The position numbers and the translations under genes are program-made. Under the pieces are notes generated by a model. It was not told the origin of the DNA. It made no database searches and saw nothing but the letters and a program-made list of their open reading frames with translations. This document shows, one piece after another, positions 25,812 to 34,369 of a stretch of 64,000 bases of DNA. Every line of letters begins with the position of its first letter. Positions within the stretch are counted from its first letter, which is position 1. This DNA comes from Streptomyces sp. LBL (GTDB lineage: Bacteria > Actinomycetota > Actinomycetes > Streptomycetales > Streptomycetaceae). Where the stretch lies: contig NZ_JARXYX010000009.1 of NCBI RefSeq assembly GCF_029893585.1, positions 186,001 through 250,000 of the forward strand, read 5' to 3'.

Positions 25812-27415
25812 AGGCCGGCATGAATCTCCCGGGGTCGTGGTGGCCGGCGCGCAACCAGGGGCGGACGCGCGGCCATAAGACGCGCGGCAATAAGTGGGGC
25901 GTCCGCTCGCTGCGGGGCCACTCGCTGCGCGGGAGGCGGGGCGTCCACTCGCTGCGCGGCAAGCTGACGCTGGCCAACGTGGCACTGCTCGCCCTGGGGA
26001 TCGCCGCGGCGACAGCCGTGAGCCTGATGGGGATGCGGTACTACCTGCTGGACCAGGTCGACACCGAGCTCACCAAGACCCGTGACTCCCTGGGCGGTTC
26101 GCAGCTCACCCTGCGGCAGTTCGACTCGCTGAGCGCGCTGAGTTTCTTCCGTGACCGGATCGCCCCGCAGGCCACGAACGAGCAGCCGAGACCGGACTCG
26201 ATCTTCACTGTCATCGACGGCAGCGGTGAACCCGTCGGCATTCTCGGGTTCAAGCCCACCGACGCCCAGCGCGGCCTCGCGCACTCCGTCCGTGACCCGG
26301 GCGCCCTCATCGAGGACCCCGAACCGCACGACGTCACCGTGCACGGCTCCCCCTACCGGGTCACCGGCGTCCGGCTCGCCGACGGCACGCGGATCCTGCT
26401 CGCCACCTCGACCGACGCCCTGCACAAGGGCGTCTCCAAGGCTCTCAAGCTCGACCTCGCCATCGGCACGCTGCTGCTCGCGCTGCTCGCACTGCTGACG
26501 ATGATGAGCGTCGGTCGACGTATGCGGCCGCTGGAGGACATGGTGGAGACCTCGTCGGCGATCGCCGAGGGTGATCTGACGCGGCGTGTCCCCTCCAGCC
26601 GTGAGGCCACCCTGGAGGTCGAACAGCTCCGGCTCGCCCTCAACTCCATGCTCCACCAGGTGGAGTCGGCGTACCGCACGCGCGAGCGCAGCGCCGCCCA
26701 GCTGCGCCGCTTCGTCGCCGACGCCTCGCACGAGCTACGCACCCCGCTGGCGGCGATACGCGGCTATCTCCAGCTGTACGACAAGGGCATGCTCAGCGAC
26801 CCGGCCGACCGTGAACGGGCCTGGGAGCGGGTGCTGGCCGAGGCCGATCGCATGGGGCGGCTCGTCGACGAGCTGCTCACCCTCGCCCGGCTGGACCAGC
26901 AGCCCGAACTGCGCTTCCGGAACGTGGACGTGAGCCGTCTGGTGCGGGACATGGCCGAGGACCTGCGGGTGCAGCAGCCGGGGCGGCCCATCACCGTCGA
27001 CGCCGACGGCTCGTTGCTGGTGCGCGCCGACGAGTCCGGGCTGCGGCAGGTCCTCGGCAACCTGGTGGCCAACGTCCGCACCCACACACCCGAGGACGTG
27101 CCGGTGCGGCTCGGCGTGGAGCGCGCCTACGGGGTCGTACGGCTGTGCGTCGCCGACAAGGGGCCGGGGCTGGGCCCGGAGGACGCGGCCCGGGTCTTCG
27201 ACCGTTTCTTCCGGACCGGCGGGGGCGCGGGCAGCGGGCTCGGCCTGGCGATCGTGCAGGGGGTGGTGCGGGCCCACAAGGGCGAGGTGGCGGTTCGGAC
27301 GGAACGTGGTGAGGGGCTGGCGGTGACGGTGACGCTGCCGGCGGGGGGCGGGAAGGGGAGCGGCGGGAGCGAGAGCGGGAATGGGGGGTCGGCCACGGGG
27401 GGCGGCGGGGCGTGA
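25808..27415 (+). CDS. Sensor histidine kinase
   Basis: 535 aa. A basic N-terminus with SLRG repeats (SLRGHSLRGRRGVHSLRGK), a membrane segment (about 57-80), an extracytoplasmic sensor of about 150 residues, a second membrane segment (about 217-237), HAMP (MRPLEDMVETSSAIAEGDLTRRVP), HisKA with phospho-His in FVADASHELRTPLAAIRG, and HATPase with DKGPGLG and GSGLGLAIVQGVV boxes. The Gly/Ser tail merges with intergenic repeats, its stop codon lying in the first repeat unit. Forms a two-component system with the preceding regulator. Confidence 0.95.
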   Translation: MKAGMNLPGSWWPARNQGRTRGHKTRGNKWGVRSLRGHSLRGRRGVHSLRGKLTLANVALLALGIAAATAVSLMGMRYYLLDQVDTELTKTRDSLGGSQLTLRQFDSLSALSFFRDRIAPQATNEQPRPDSIFTVIDGSGEPVGILGFKPTDAQRGLAHSVRDPGALIEDPEPHDVTVHGSPYRVTGVRLADGTRILLATSTDALHKGVSKALKLDLAIGTLLLALLALLTMMSVGRRMRPLEDMVETSSAIAEGDLTRRVPSSREATLEVEQLRLALNSMLHQVESAYRTRERSAAQLRRFVADASHELRTPLAAIRGYLQLYDKGMLSDPADRERAWERVLAEADRMGRLVDELLTLARLDQQPELRFRNVDVSRLVRDMAEDLRVQQPGRPITVDADGSLLVRADESGLRQVLGNLVANVRTHTPEDVPVRLGVERAYGVVRLCVADKGPGLGPEDAARVFDRFFRTGGGAGSGLGLAIVQGVVRAHKGEVAVRTERGEGLAVTVTLPAGGGKGSGGSESGNGGSATGGGGA

Positions 27416-27530
27416 CGCTCCGGTCAGGCTCAGGGGATGGCGAGGCGTGAGGCTCCGATCGGGCAGACTCAGGGGATGCCGAGGCGTGAGGCTCCGATCG
27501 GGCTCACAGGACGGCGGGGCGTGACGCTCC
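27400..27530. repeat. About 38-nt tandem repeats at the kinase stop codon
   Basis: Four degenerate units built on GGCG(A/G)GGCGTGA(G/C)GCTCCG followed by ATCGGGC...TCAGGGGAT, starting at about 27400, 27438, 27477 and 27514. The first unit includes the TGA of the histidine kinase gene. Located in the convergent gap before the phosphoesterase stop. Confidence 0.75.
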
Positions 27531-27560
27531 CGAGCATCCGTCGGTCCCCGCGTAGTCCGC

Positions 27561-28922
27561 TCACGCCTGTCGTGACGCCAGTTCGATCACGGTGATGTCC
27601 GACTCGGCGCCCACGCGGGTCGGCGGGCCCCAGGCGCCGGCGCCGCGGCTGACGTACAGCTGGGTGTCGCCGTAGCGTTCCAGGCCCGCGACGGTGGGGT
27701 TCGCGGCGGCCGCGATGAAGTTGCCGGGCCAGAGCTGGCCGCCGTGGGTGTGGCCGGAGAGCTGGAGGTCGACGCCGTGCTCGACGGCGTCGTGGATCTG
27801 CACCGGCTGGTGGGCCATCAGCACGCACGCGCGTGCCGTGTCGCGGTCGCCGAGCGCCTTGGCGAAGTCGGGCCCCTGGCTCTCGTCCTCACCCGCCACG
27901 TCGTTGACGCCCGCCAGGTCGAAGTGGGCCAGTTCGGTGCGGGCGTTCTCCAGCGGGCGGATGCCCAGCCGTCGTACCTCTTCGACCCACTGCTGGGCGC
28001 CGGAGAAGTACTCGTGGTTCCCGGTGACGAAGTACGCGCCATGCCGGGCCTTGAGCCGGGCCAGGGGCGCGGCCGCCGGGCCCAGGTCCTTGACACTGCC
28101 GTCGACCAGGTCACCGACGACCGCGATCAGGTCGGGCTGAGTGGAGTTGATCGTGTCGACGACCTTCTGCGCGAAGCCCCGGCCCAGCACCGGGCCCAGG
28201 TGGATGTCGCTGACCACCGCGATCCGGTAACCGTGCGCCGCGCGCGGAAGCTTGGCCAGCGGCACGGTGACCCGCTTGACCGTGGGGCCGTTCAGGACGC
28301 CGTACGTGCCGTAGCCGACCGTGCCGACAGCGACCGCGGCGGCGGCACCGCCGACCACACGGGAGACGAAGAGGCGGCGCGAGGGTGCGGGGGTGAGGTC
28401 GGAAGTGAGGGAGGAGGAGGACGTGTGCGGGGCGGTCGGCCCGGCCGGGCCGGCCTGCGGTTCCGCACCGGACACGGCCGTGGTTTCCGGCACAGGGTCC
28501 GGTGCCGTGGTTTCCGGCACAGGGTCCGGTGCCGTGGTTTCCGGCACCAGCCCCTGCTCCGTCCCCTGCACCGGCTGCCGTACGGCCGTCCCCGCGCGTG
28601 CCCGCCGTTCCAGGAACCGTCGCAGCAGCGGTCGTACGACCTCACCCGCGATCACCGCCAACAGCAGGTAGACCGACAGGGCCATCCACAGGAAGCCCGG
28701 CCAGGCGAGCACACGCTGGAGCCAGAAGGGCGCGCCGGCGCGTTCGGACACGACCGCCCCGATCGCGAGCGCCCACCCCCCGGCGATCAGCACCACGCCC
28801 GCACGCCGCGCGAGGCCCGGTCTCTGGGTCGTGTCGCGGAACAGGCGCCGCCACAGGTACCAGTTGGCCGCCACCAGGACGGCCAGGACGGCGAGGGCGA
28901 GCAGGACGAAGAGTATGACCAC
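27561..28922 (-). CDS. Membrane-anchored calcineurin-like metallophosphoesterase
   Basis: 453 aa. N-terminal membrane helices (about 1-25, 42-62, 70-95), an Ala/Pro-rich linker containing three near-copies of VPETTAPDP, a further hydrophobic segment after an Arg-Arg pair, then the phosphoesterase domain. Metal motifs DIHLGPVLG, GDLVDG, GNHEYF, LMAHQP and HTHGGQLWPG are all intact. The C-terminal part matches YkuE/YaeI-type membrane phosphoesterases; the substrate (phospholipid or UDP-lipid) is not readable from sequence. Start ATG 28922. Confidence 0.9.
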   Translation of the reverse strand: MVILFVLLALAVLAVLVAANWYLWRRLFRDTTQRPGLARRAGVVLIAGGWALAIGAVVSERAGAPFWLQRVLAWPGFLWMALSVYLLLAVIAGEVVRPLLRRFLERRARAGTAVRQPVQGTEQGLVPETTAPDPVPETTAPDPVPETTAVSGAEPQAGPAGPTAPHTSSSSLTSDLTPAPSRRLFVSRVVGGAAAAVAVGTVGYGTYGVLNGPTVKRVTVPLAKLPRAAHGYRIAVVSDIHLGPVLGRGFAQKVVDTINSTQPDLIAVVGDLVDGSVKDLGPAAAPLARLKARHGAYFVTGNHEYFSGAQQWVEEVRRLGIRPLENARTELAHFDLAGVNDVAGEDESQGPDFAKALGDRDTARACVLMAHQPVQIHDAVEHGVDLQLSGHTHGGQLWPGNFIAAAANPTVAGLERYGDTQLYVSRGAGAWGPPTRVGAESDITVIELASRQA

Positions 28923-29042
28923 GGTGTCGTGTCCCCCGTTGTGGGCGGTCAGGGCTGTCGGCGATGAGGTCGGCAGGAATCATCGGCGGAGTTTCTCGAC
29001 CGGATTCGTCGACCGGATTCGTCGGCCGGATTCGTCGGCCGG

Positions 29043-29282
29043 TTATGACGTGCGGCGCAATGCGCGCACTCCGCGCAACCCGATGCCCCCGACAACCGTC
29101 CCCCATACGAAGGAGACGACGGCGAGCGTCAGATGCACCCAGAAGTACGCCGTCGGGTGACCGTCGTCGAAGGCGAGCCCGCTGCTGTCCTTGATCAGGT
29201 TTTTGACGAAAGTGACCCAGATGACCCAGCTCCACACCCCGAAGGCGAGCAGGAACCAGGAGACGGGGCGGCTGAGCTTCAT
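29043..29282 (-). CDS. SCO4848-family small membrane protein
   Basis: 79 aa with two membrane helices: MKLSRPVSWFLLAFGVWSWVIWVTFVKNL, then a short DDGHPTAYFWVHL loop and LAVVSFVWGTVVGGIGLRGVRAL. Matches the actinobacterial family named after S. coelicolor SCO4848. ATG at 29282. Its position beside the D-Ala-D-Ala carboxypeptidase gene is conserved in Streptomyces as far as I recall. Function unknown. Confidence 0.8.
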   Translation of the reverse strand: MKLSRPVSWFLLAFGVWSWVIWVTFVKNLIKDSSGLAFDDGHPTAYFWVHLTLAVVSFVWGTVVGGIGLRGVRALRRTS

Positions 29283-29373
29283 GCGTCCAGTATCGCCGCC
29301 GGGTGTCCGGTTCCGTGTCCGGGGTGGGGAGGGCGGTGGGACTTCACGCCCTGTGGCATGTACGTTCCTCACC

Positions 29374-30732
29374 GTGCCCGCACCGAAGAAGACCGTCGGG
29401 CGATCCCTGCTGGTCGCCTCCGCCGTCCTGTCGTCCCTCGCGCTGACCGCGCCCGTCTCCGGGGCCGCACCCGGCCCGTCACCGACTGCGAAGCCGTCGG
29501 CCGGCCCGTCGGGAAAGCCGTCGGGAAAGCCGTCGGCGAGCCCCTCGGCCACTCCCCCGGCGACCATGTCCTCCGTCGGCGGAGAACGCCTCGGCCAGAC
29601 CGGCACCCAGGTGAATCTGACGAGCGGGGTTCCGGTACTGCCGAAGGACCTGACGGCACGCTCCTGGATCGTGTCCGACGCGGAGTCCGGTGATGTGCTG
29701 GCCGCACACAACGCGCACTGGCGGCTGCCCCCGGCGAGCACCCTGAAGATGCTCTTCGCGGACACCGTCCTGCCGAAGTTCCCGAAGACCGACAAGCACA
29801 AGGTCGTCCCCTCCGAGCTGGCGGACATCGGCTTCGGCTCCAGCATGGTCGGGATAAAGGAGGGCGAGACCTACTCGGTCCACGACCTGTGGCTCGGCGT
29901 CTTCCTGCGCTCCGGCAACGACGCCGTGCATGTGCTGTCGCAGATGAACGGCGGCATCGACACCACCGTCAAGGAGATGAACGCGCACGCCGAGGAGCTC
30001 CAGGCCCTCGACACCTACGTGGTCAGCCCCGACGGCTACGACGCTCCCCGCCAGGTCTCCTCCGCGTACGACCTGACGCTGTTCGCCCGCTCCGGGCTGC
30101 AGAAGAAGGACTTCCGCGAGTACTGCTCGACGGTCCGCACCAAGTTTCCCGGCAAGACGACGAAGGCCAAGAAGGGTAAGAACAAGGGCAAGGCGACCCG
30201 CGAGTCCTTCGAGATCCAGAACACCAACCGGCTGCTGACCGGCGACTCCGACGTCCCCGTCTACCAGGGCATCGCGGGCGTCAAGAACGGCAACACCACC
30301 AACGCGGGGGCCACCTTCACCGGTGTCGCCGAGCGCAACGGCAAGGTCCTGCTCGTCACGGTCATGAAGCCCGAGAAGGGCGAGCACAACGAGATCTACA
30401 AGGAGACCGCGAATCTCTTCGACTGGGGCTTCAAGGCGGCCGGCAAGGTGCAGCCGGTGGGTGAGCTGGTACCGCCGAAGAGCGCCGCGCAGCCCAGCGC
30501 CCAGCCAGGGTCGGACGTGTCCGGGGAAGCCGGGGGTGCGGACACCGGGGGCACGGAGGCCGACGGCTCGTCGAAGCCGGTGGCGAGTGCCGCGACCGGC
30601 GGCCGCTCCGGCGGCATGGGAGTCGCGCTGGCGATCACCGGCGGGCTGCTGGTACTGCTCGCGGGGGCCGCGTTCCTGGTCAACCGCCGCTGGCCGCTGC
30701 CGGATCTGATGCGTCGCCGGACTCGTCCGTAA
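29374..30732 (+). CDS. D-alanyl-D-alanine carboxypeptidase (penicillin-binding protein)
   Basis: 452-aa exported serine DD-peptidase trimming peptidoglycan stems. Signal peptide (KKTVGRSLLVASAVLSSLALTAPVSGA), a Pro/Ser linker repeating PSGK, then the catalytic domain: PPASTLKML (nucleophile Ser and Lys), SGN motif in LRSGNDAVH, and GVKNGNTTNAGATF, where KNG replaces the usual KTG. C-terminal Ser/Gly linker and one membrane helix (VALAITGGLLVLLAGAAFLV) anchor it. A Lys-rich loop (KTTKAKKGKNKGKATR) is unusual. GTG 29374. Its 3' end overlaps the convergent YihY gene by 53 bp. Confidence 0.92.
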   Translation: MPAPKKTVGRSLLVASAVLSSLALTAPVSGAAPGPSPTAKPSAGPSGKPSGKPSASPSATPPATMSSVGGERLGQTGTQVNLTSGVPVLPKDLTARSWIVSDAESGDVLAAHNAHWRLPPASTLKMLFADTVLPKFPKTDKHKVVPSELADIGFGSSMVGIKEGETYSVHDLWLGVFLRSGNDAVHVLSQMNGGIDTTVKEMNAHAEELQALDTYVVSPDGYDAPRQVSSAYDLTLFARSGLQKKDFREYCSTVRTKFPGKTTKAKKGKNKGKATRESFEIQNTNRLLTGDSDVPVYQGIAGVKNGNTTNAGATFTGVAERNGKVLLVTVMKPEKGEHNEIYKETANLFDWGFKAAGKVQPVGELVPPKSAAQPSAQPGSDVSGEAGGADTGGTEADGSSKPVASAATGGRSGGMGVALAITGGLLVLLAGAAFLVNRRWPLPDLMRRRTRP

Positions 30733-31732
30733 GGTCGGACTCGTCCGTGGGGCGGGACCCGTCCGTGGGACCGGGCTCGCCCGTGGGACCGGCCCCGTCC
30801 GTGGGGCCGGGCTCGCCTGTGGGGCCGGGCTCGTCCGCAGGACCAGCCCCGTCCGCAGGACCGGGCTCCTCCGCGGGACCGGGCTCCTTGCTCTGCGTCG
30901 CCGTCCACGCGGCGCAGAACAGGACAAGTTTCGACGTGAAGTTGATCCACAGCAGCAGGGCCACGGGCACGCCGAACGCGCCGTACATGTTTTTCGCGGC
31001 CACGCCCTGCAGATAGCCGCTCAGCAGCAGCTTCAGCAGTTCGAAGCCGACCGCGCCGGTCAGCGCGGCCACGATCAGCCGGCGGCGCTCCGGCTCGACT
31101 CCGGGCAGCAGCGTGAGGACGTACAGGAGCAGCAGGAAGTCCGCCACTACGGCGACCGCGAACGCGGCGATCCGCAGCAGCATGCCGCCCCAGCCGGCCT
31201 CGTCGATACCGAGCCGGTCGATGATCCAGCCGACCATGGCGGAGGCGACGGTCGAGGCGGCGAGCGTGACCAGCACGGCGCCGCCGAGCCCGACCAGGAT
31301 GCCCAGGTCCTTGGCCTTGCGCAGGACCGGGTTCTCCTCCTCGTCGGGCAGTTCCCACACCGCCCGCAGACTCTCGCGCGTCGAACCGGCCCAGCCGATC
31401 CCGGTGAGCAGCAGGAGGGCGCCCGCGATGCCCCCGACGGTGCCGGAGTTCTGGACCAGACCGCCGATGTCGAGCTGGTCGGAGATGCCGGGCACCTGCT
31501 CGGCGATCTTGTCCTCCATGGTGTTCTGCTGCCTGCCGCTGAGCGTGGCGGCGGCGATCGCAGCGGCCACGGTGAGCAGCGGGAACAGCGCCACGAAGCT
31601 GGTGAAGGTCATCGCGGCGGCCAGCCGTGTCCACTTCACCCGGTCCAGCCGGTCGTACGACCGCCACGCGTGCGTGGCCATCAGCCGCGCCAGCAGCGGC
31701 CCGACGACGGGGAGTTTCTTCAGCCATTCCAT
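30680..31732 (-). CDS. YihY/BrkB-family membrane protein with repetitive acidic tail
   Basis: 350 aa from ATG 31732. Six membrane helices with family motifs WTRLAAAMTFTSFVALFPLL, GIGWAGSTRESLRAVWELP and GAFGVPVALLLWINFTSKLVLFCAAW. The C-terminal about 75 residues repeat EPGPxDxAGPTGEPGPTDG, encoded by a matching 18/36-nt DNA repeat at about 30740-30895; this tail carries the 53-bp overlap with the convergent carboxypeptidase gene. Family function is unsettled; early RNase BN assignments were withdrawn. Confidence 0.9.
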   Translation of the reverse strand: MEWLKKLPVVGPLLARLMATHAWRSYDRLDRVKWTRLAAAMTFTSFVALFPLLTVAAAIAAATLSGRQQNTMEDKIAEQVPGISDQLDIGGLVQNSGTVGGIAGALLLLTGIGWAGSTRESLRAVWELPDEEENPVLRKAKDLGILVGLGGAVLVTLAASTVASAMVGWIIDRLGIDEAGWGGMLLRIAAFAVAVVADFLLLLYVLTLLPGVEPERRRLIVAALTGAVGFELLKLLLSGYLQGVAAKNMYGAFGVPVALLLWINFTSKLVLFCAAWTATQSKEPGPAEEPGPADGAGPADEPGPTGEPGPTDGAGPTGEPGPTDGSRPTDESDLTDESGDASDPAAASGG

Positions 31733-31922
31733 GGTCCGACTCTGCCCTGGTTGCGGAAGACCAATGTCCTGATGTGCGCGGGTGGGCACCCCTGGCGCGG
31801 AGCGTCGAAAGACTCCGCCTTGCCGGGACTCCTCCGCCGCGGCACAGGCACAATATTGAGCGAAGTCCTATTGATCACCCATTTCGGGGAGTGCATTGAC
31901 GTTTAGGATGTTTCATAACCGA

Positions 31923-31937
31923 TCCCTCATAGAGGGA
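31923..31937 (+). promoter_or_regulatory. Short palindrome upstream of dprE1
   Basis: TCCCTC-ATA-GAGGGA, a perfect 6-bp inverted repeat in an A+T-richer stretch 17 bp before the dprE1 ATG. Could be an operator or a small hairpin near the ribosome site. Confidence 0.4.
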
Positions 31938-31953
31938 CGATACGGTCACCGGC

Positions 31954-33309
31954 ATGTCTGCCGACACCGTTTCCGTCACCGGTTGGGGCCGCACCGCTCC
32001 CACCGCCGCCCGTCTGATCCGCCCACGGACGTACGAGGAGGCCGCTGCCGCCGTCCGCGACTGCGGGGCCCGCGGAGGCATCCCGAGGGGCCTGGGGCGG
32101 TCGTACGGGGACGCGGCGCAGAACGCGGGCGGCGCGGTCTTCGACATGACGGGCCTGGACCGCGTCCACGTCATCGACGCGGCCGACGGGATCGTGCTCT
32201 GCGACGCGGGCGTGTCCCTGCACCGGCTGATCGACGTCCTGCTGCCGCTCGGCTGGTTCGTGCCGGTGACGCCCGGCACCCGCTACGTCACCGTCGGAGG
32301 GGCGATCGGCTCGGACATCCACGGCAAGAACCACCACGTCTCCGGCTCCTTCTCCCGGCACGTCCTGTCACTGGAACTGCTCACCGCGGACGGCGAGATC
32401 CGCACGGTCGGCCGCGGCACGCCCCTGTTCGACGCGACGACCGGCGGCATGGGCCTGACCGGCGTGATCCTGACCGCGACCGTGCAGCTCCATGCGGTCG
32501 AGACCTCGCTGATGTCGGTCGACACCGAGCGCGCGCGGGATCTCGACGACCTGCTGGCACGCCTGGCGGCCACCGACCACCGCTACCGCTACTCGGTCGC
32601 GTGGATCGACCTCCTGGCACGCGGCACGGCGACGGGCCGCGCGGTGCTGACCCGCGGCGACCACGCGCCCCTGGAGGCGCTACCGAAGGGCACGCGCGCG
32701 CGGAGGGAACCGCTGGCCTTCCGTCCCACCCGTCTCCCGGCTGTCCCCGCCATCCTCCCCGAGAGCCTGCTCAGCCGGACAACCGTCGGCCTCTACAACG
32801 ACCTCTGGTACCGAACGGCCCCCCGCGCGCGTACCGGCGAGCTGCAGAAGATCTCCGCCTTCTTCCACCCCCTCGACGGCGTCCCCCATAGGAACCGGAT
32901 CTACGGCCGCGGCGGCTTCGTGCGGTACCAGTTCGTCGTCGGACACGACCAGGAGGACGCCGTACGCCGGATCGTGCGCCGCATCTCGGAGCGCCGGTGC
33001 CCCTCCGTCCTCGCGGTCCTCAAGCGCTTCGGGGACGCCGATCCGGGCTGGCTGTCCTTCCCCGTGCCGGGTTGGACGCTCGCCCTGGACATCCCGGCCG
33101 CGCTGCCCGGTCTCGGGGCCTTCCTCGACGAACTGGACGAGGAGGTGGCCGCGGCCGGCGGGCGGGTCTGCCTCGCCAAGGACTCCCGGCTGCGGCCCGA
33201 GCTGCTTACCGCGATGTATCCACGGCTGGACGACTTCCGGGCCCTTCGCGCGGAGTTGGACCCGCGGGGCGTGTTCACCTCGGACCTGTCCCGCCGTCTC
33301 GCCCTCTAG
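31954..33309 (+). CDS. dprE1: DprE1-like FAD oxidoreductase (decaprenylphosphoryl-ribose 2-oxidase homologue)
   Basis: 451 aa, colinear with mycobacterial DprE1 (461 aa). FAD-binding region: VTGWGRTAPTAARL, RGLGRSYGDAAQNAGG, TPGTRYVTVGGAIGSDIHGKNHH. Substrate-domain motifs LWYRTAPRARTGELQKISAFFHPLDG and AKDSRLRPELLTAMYPR match, including the catalytic Lys (418 in M. tuberculosis, here Lys409). The position of Cys387, the benzothiazinone target, is Ala377 (codon 33082-33084). With DprE2 it would epimerise polyprenyl-phosphoryl ribose to arabinose. The acceptor in a genus without mycobacterial arabinogalactan is unclear. Confidence 0.88.
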   Translation: MSADTVSVTGWGRTAPTAARLIRPRTYEEAAAAVRDCGARGGIPRGLGRSYGDAAQNAGGAVFDMTGLDRVHVIDAADGIVLCDAGVSLHRLIDVLLPLGWFVPVTPGTRYVTVGGAIGSDIHGKNHHVSGSFSRHVLSLELLTADGEIRTVGRGTPLFDATTGGMGLTGVILTATVQLHAVETSLMSVDTERARDLDDLLARLAATDHRYRYSVAWIDLLARGTATGRAVLTRGDHAPLEALPKGTRARREPLAFRPTRLPAVPAILPESLLSRTTVGLYNDLWYRTAPRARTGELQKISAFFHPLDGVPHRNRIYGRGGFVRYQFVVGHDQEDAVRRIVRRISERRCPSVLAVLKRFGDADPGWLSFPVPGWTLALDIPAALPGLGAFLDELDEEVAAAGGRVCLAKDSRLRPELLTAMYPRLDDFRALRAELDPRGVFTSDLSRRLAL

Positions 33310-33526
33310 GGTCCATCGCCAAGCCATCGTCAGCCGTCCCAGGCCGTTGCCGGGCCACCGCCAGGCCGCTCTCCAAGCCATCGCAGCCTTACTGGGCCTG
33401 CTCCAAGTCACCGCCAGGCCGCTACCGGGCCTGCTCCACACCCCCGCCAGGCCGGCCAGACCGCTACCGGGCCCCCTTTCCAAGCCCTTTCCCGGGCCAT
33501 CAGGCAACCTCTAGCTAGGAGCTGTC
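33310..33526. repeat. Degenerate CCGCCAGGCCGCTACCGGGCC repeats
   Basis: The 217-bp gap between dprE1 and dprE2 contains five or six variants of a 26-30-nt unit (CACCGCCAGGCCGCTACCGGG and CCTGCTCCA). Non-coding by frame. A ribosome site TAGGAG follows for dprE2. Confidence 0.6.
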
Positions 33527-34282
33527 GTGAAGGACGCCTTCGGCATTCCCCAGTCCCTGCTGGTCCTCGGCGGTACGTCGGAGATCGCGCTGGCCACCGC
33601 GCGCCGACTGATCGCCCGCCGCACCCGCACGGTGTGGCTGGCCGGGCGACCTACGGCCGCCCTGGAGACGGCCGCTTCGGAACTGCGCACTCTTGGGGCC
33701 GACGTGCACACCGTCACCTTCGACGCGCTCGATCCCGACGCCCACGAGGCGGTGCTCGGAAAGGTGTTCGCCGAGGGCGACATCGACGTGGTGCTGCTCG
33801 CCTTCGGGATCCTCGGCGACCAGTCCCGCGACGAGCGGCAGCCGGTGAGTGCGGTGCGGGTCGCGCAGACCAACTACACGGGCGCGGTGTCCGCGGGACT
33901 GGTCTCCGCGCGCGCGTTGCAGGCCCAGGGGCACGGCTCACTCGTCGTGCTCTCCTCCGTGGCCGGCGAGCGGGCCCGCCGGTCCGACTTCATCTACGGC
34001 TCCAGCAAGGCGGGCCTGGACGCCTTCGCCCAGGGCCTCGGCGACGCGCTGCACGGCACGGGCGCGCACGTCATGGTCGTACGCCCCGGGTTCGTCCGTA
34101 CGAAGATGACGGCCGGCCTGGAGGAGCCACCGCTCGCGACGACACCCGAGGCGGTCGCCACGGCGATCGAGCTGGGGCTGCGACGGCGCTCGGAGACGGT
34201 GTGGGTGCCGGGGTCGCTGCAGGCCGTGATGTCGGCGCTGCGGCACCTGCCGCGAGGGGTGTTCCGGCGGCTGCCGGTCTAG
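33527..34282 (+). CDS. dprE2: DprE2-like short-chain dehydrogenase (decaprenylphosphoryl-2-keto-ribose reductase homologue)
   Basis: 251 aa. NAD(P) motif LLVLGGTSEIALATARRL, catalytic Ser in VVLSSVAGERARRSDF and YxxxK in IYGSSKAGLD. The pattern matches mycobacterial DprE2 including LGGTSEI at the N-terminus, the NYTGAVS segment, RPGFVRTKMTAGLEE, and the C-terminal LRHLPRGVFRRLPV. GTG 33527. Forms a two-gene unit with dprE1; would reduce the keto intermediate to the arabinose epimer. Confidence 0.88.
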   Translation: MKDAFGIPQSLLVLGGTSEIALATARRLIARRTRTVWLAGRPTAALETAASELRTLGADVHTVTFDALDPDAHEAVLGKVFAEGDIDVVLLAFGILGDQSRDERQPVSAVRVAQTNYTGAVSAGLVSARALQAQGHGSLVVLSSVAGERARRSDFIYGSSKAGLDAFAQGLGDALHGTGAHVMVVRPGFVRTKMTAGLEEPPLATTPEAVATAIELGLRRRSETVWVPGSLQAVMSALRHLPRGVFRRLPV

Positions 34283-34286
34283 GAGC

Positions 34287-34358
34287 AACGGCTTCCAGAA
34301 GCTGACGGCTTGTTGAAGGCAACTGCTTCCAGGAGGTAACGGCTTCCAGAAGCTGACG
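34287..34358. repeat. Direct repeat AACGGCTTCCAGAAGCTGACG
   Basis: Two exact copies of a 21-nt unit, each with an internal CTTC/GAAG palindrome (34287-34307 and 34338-34358). A third partial ACTGCTTCCAGGAGG lies between them. They sit between the convergent dprE2 and 2H phosphoesterase genes, possibly as stacked terminator hairpins. Confidence 0.6.
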
Positions 34359-34369
34359 ACTCCTTGGAG

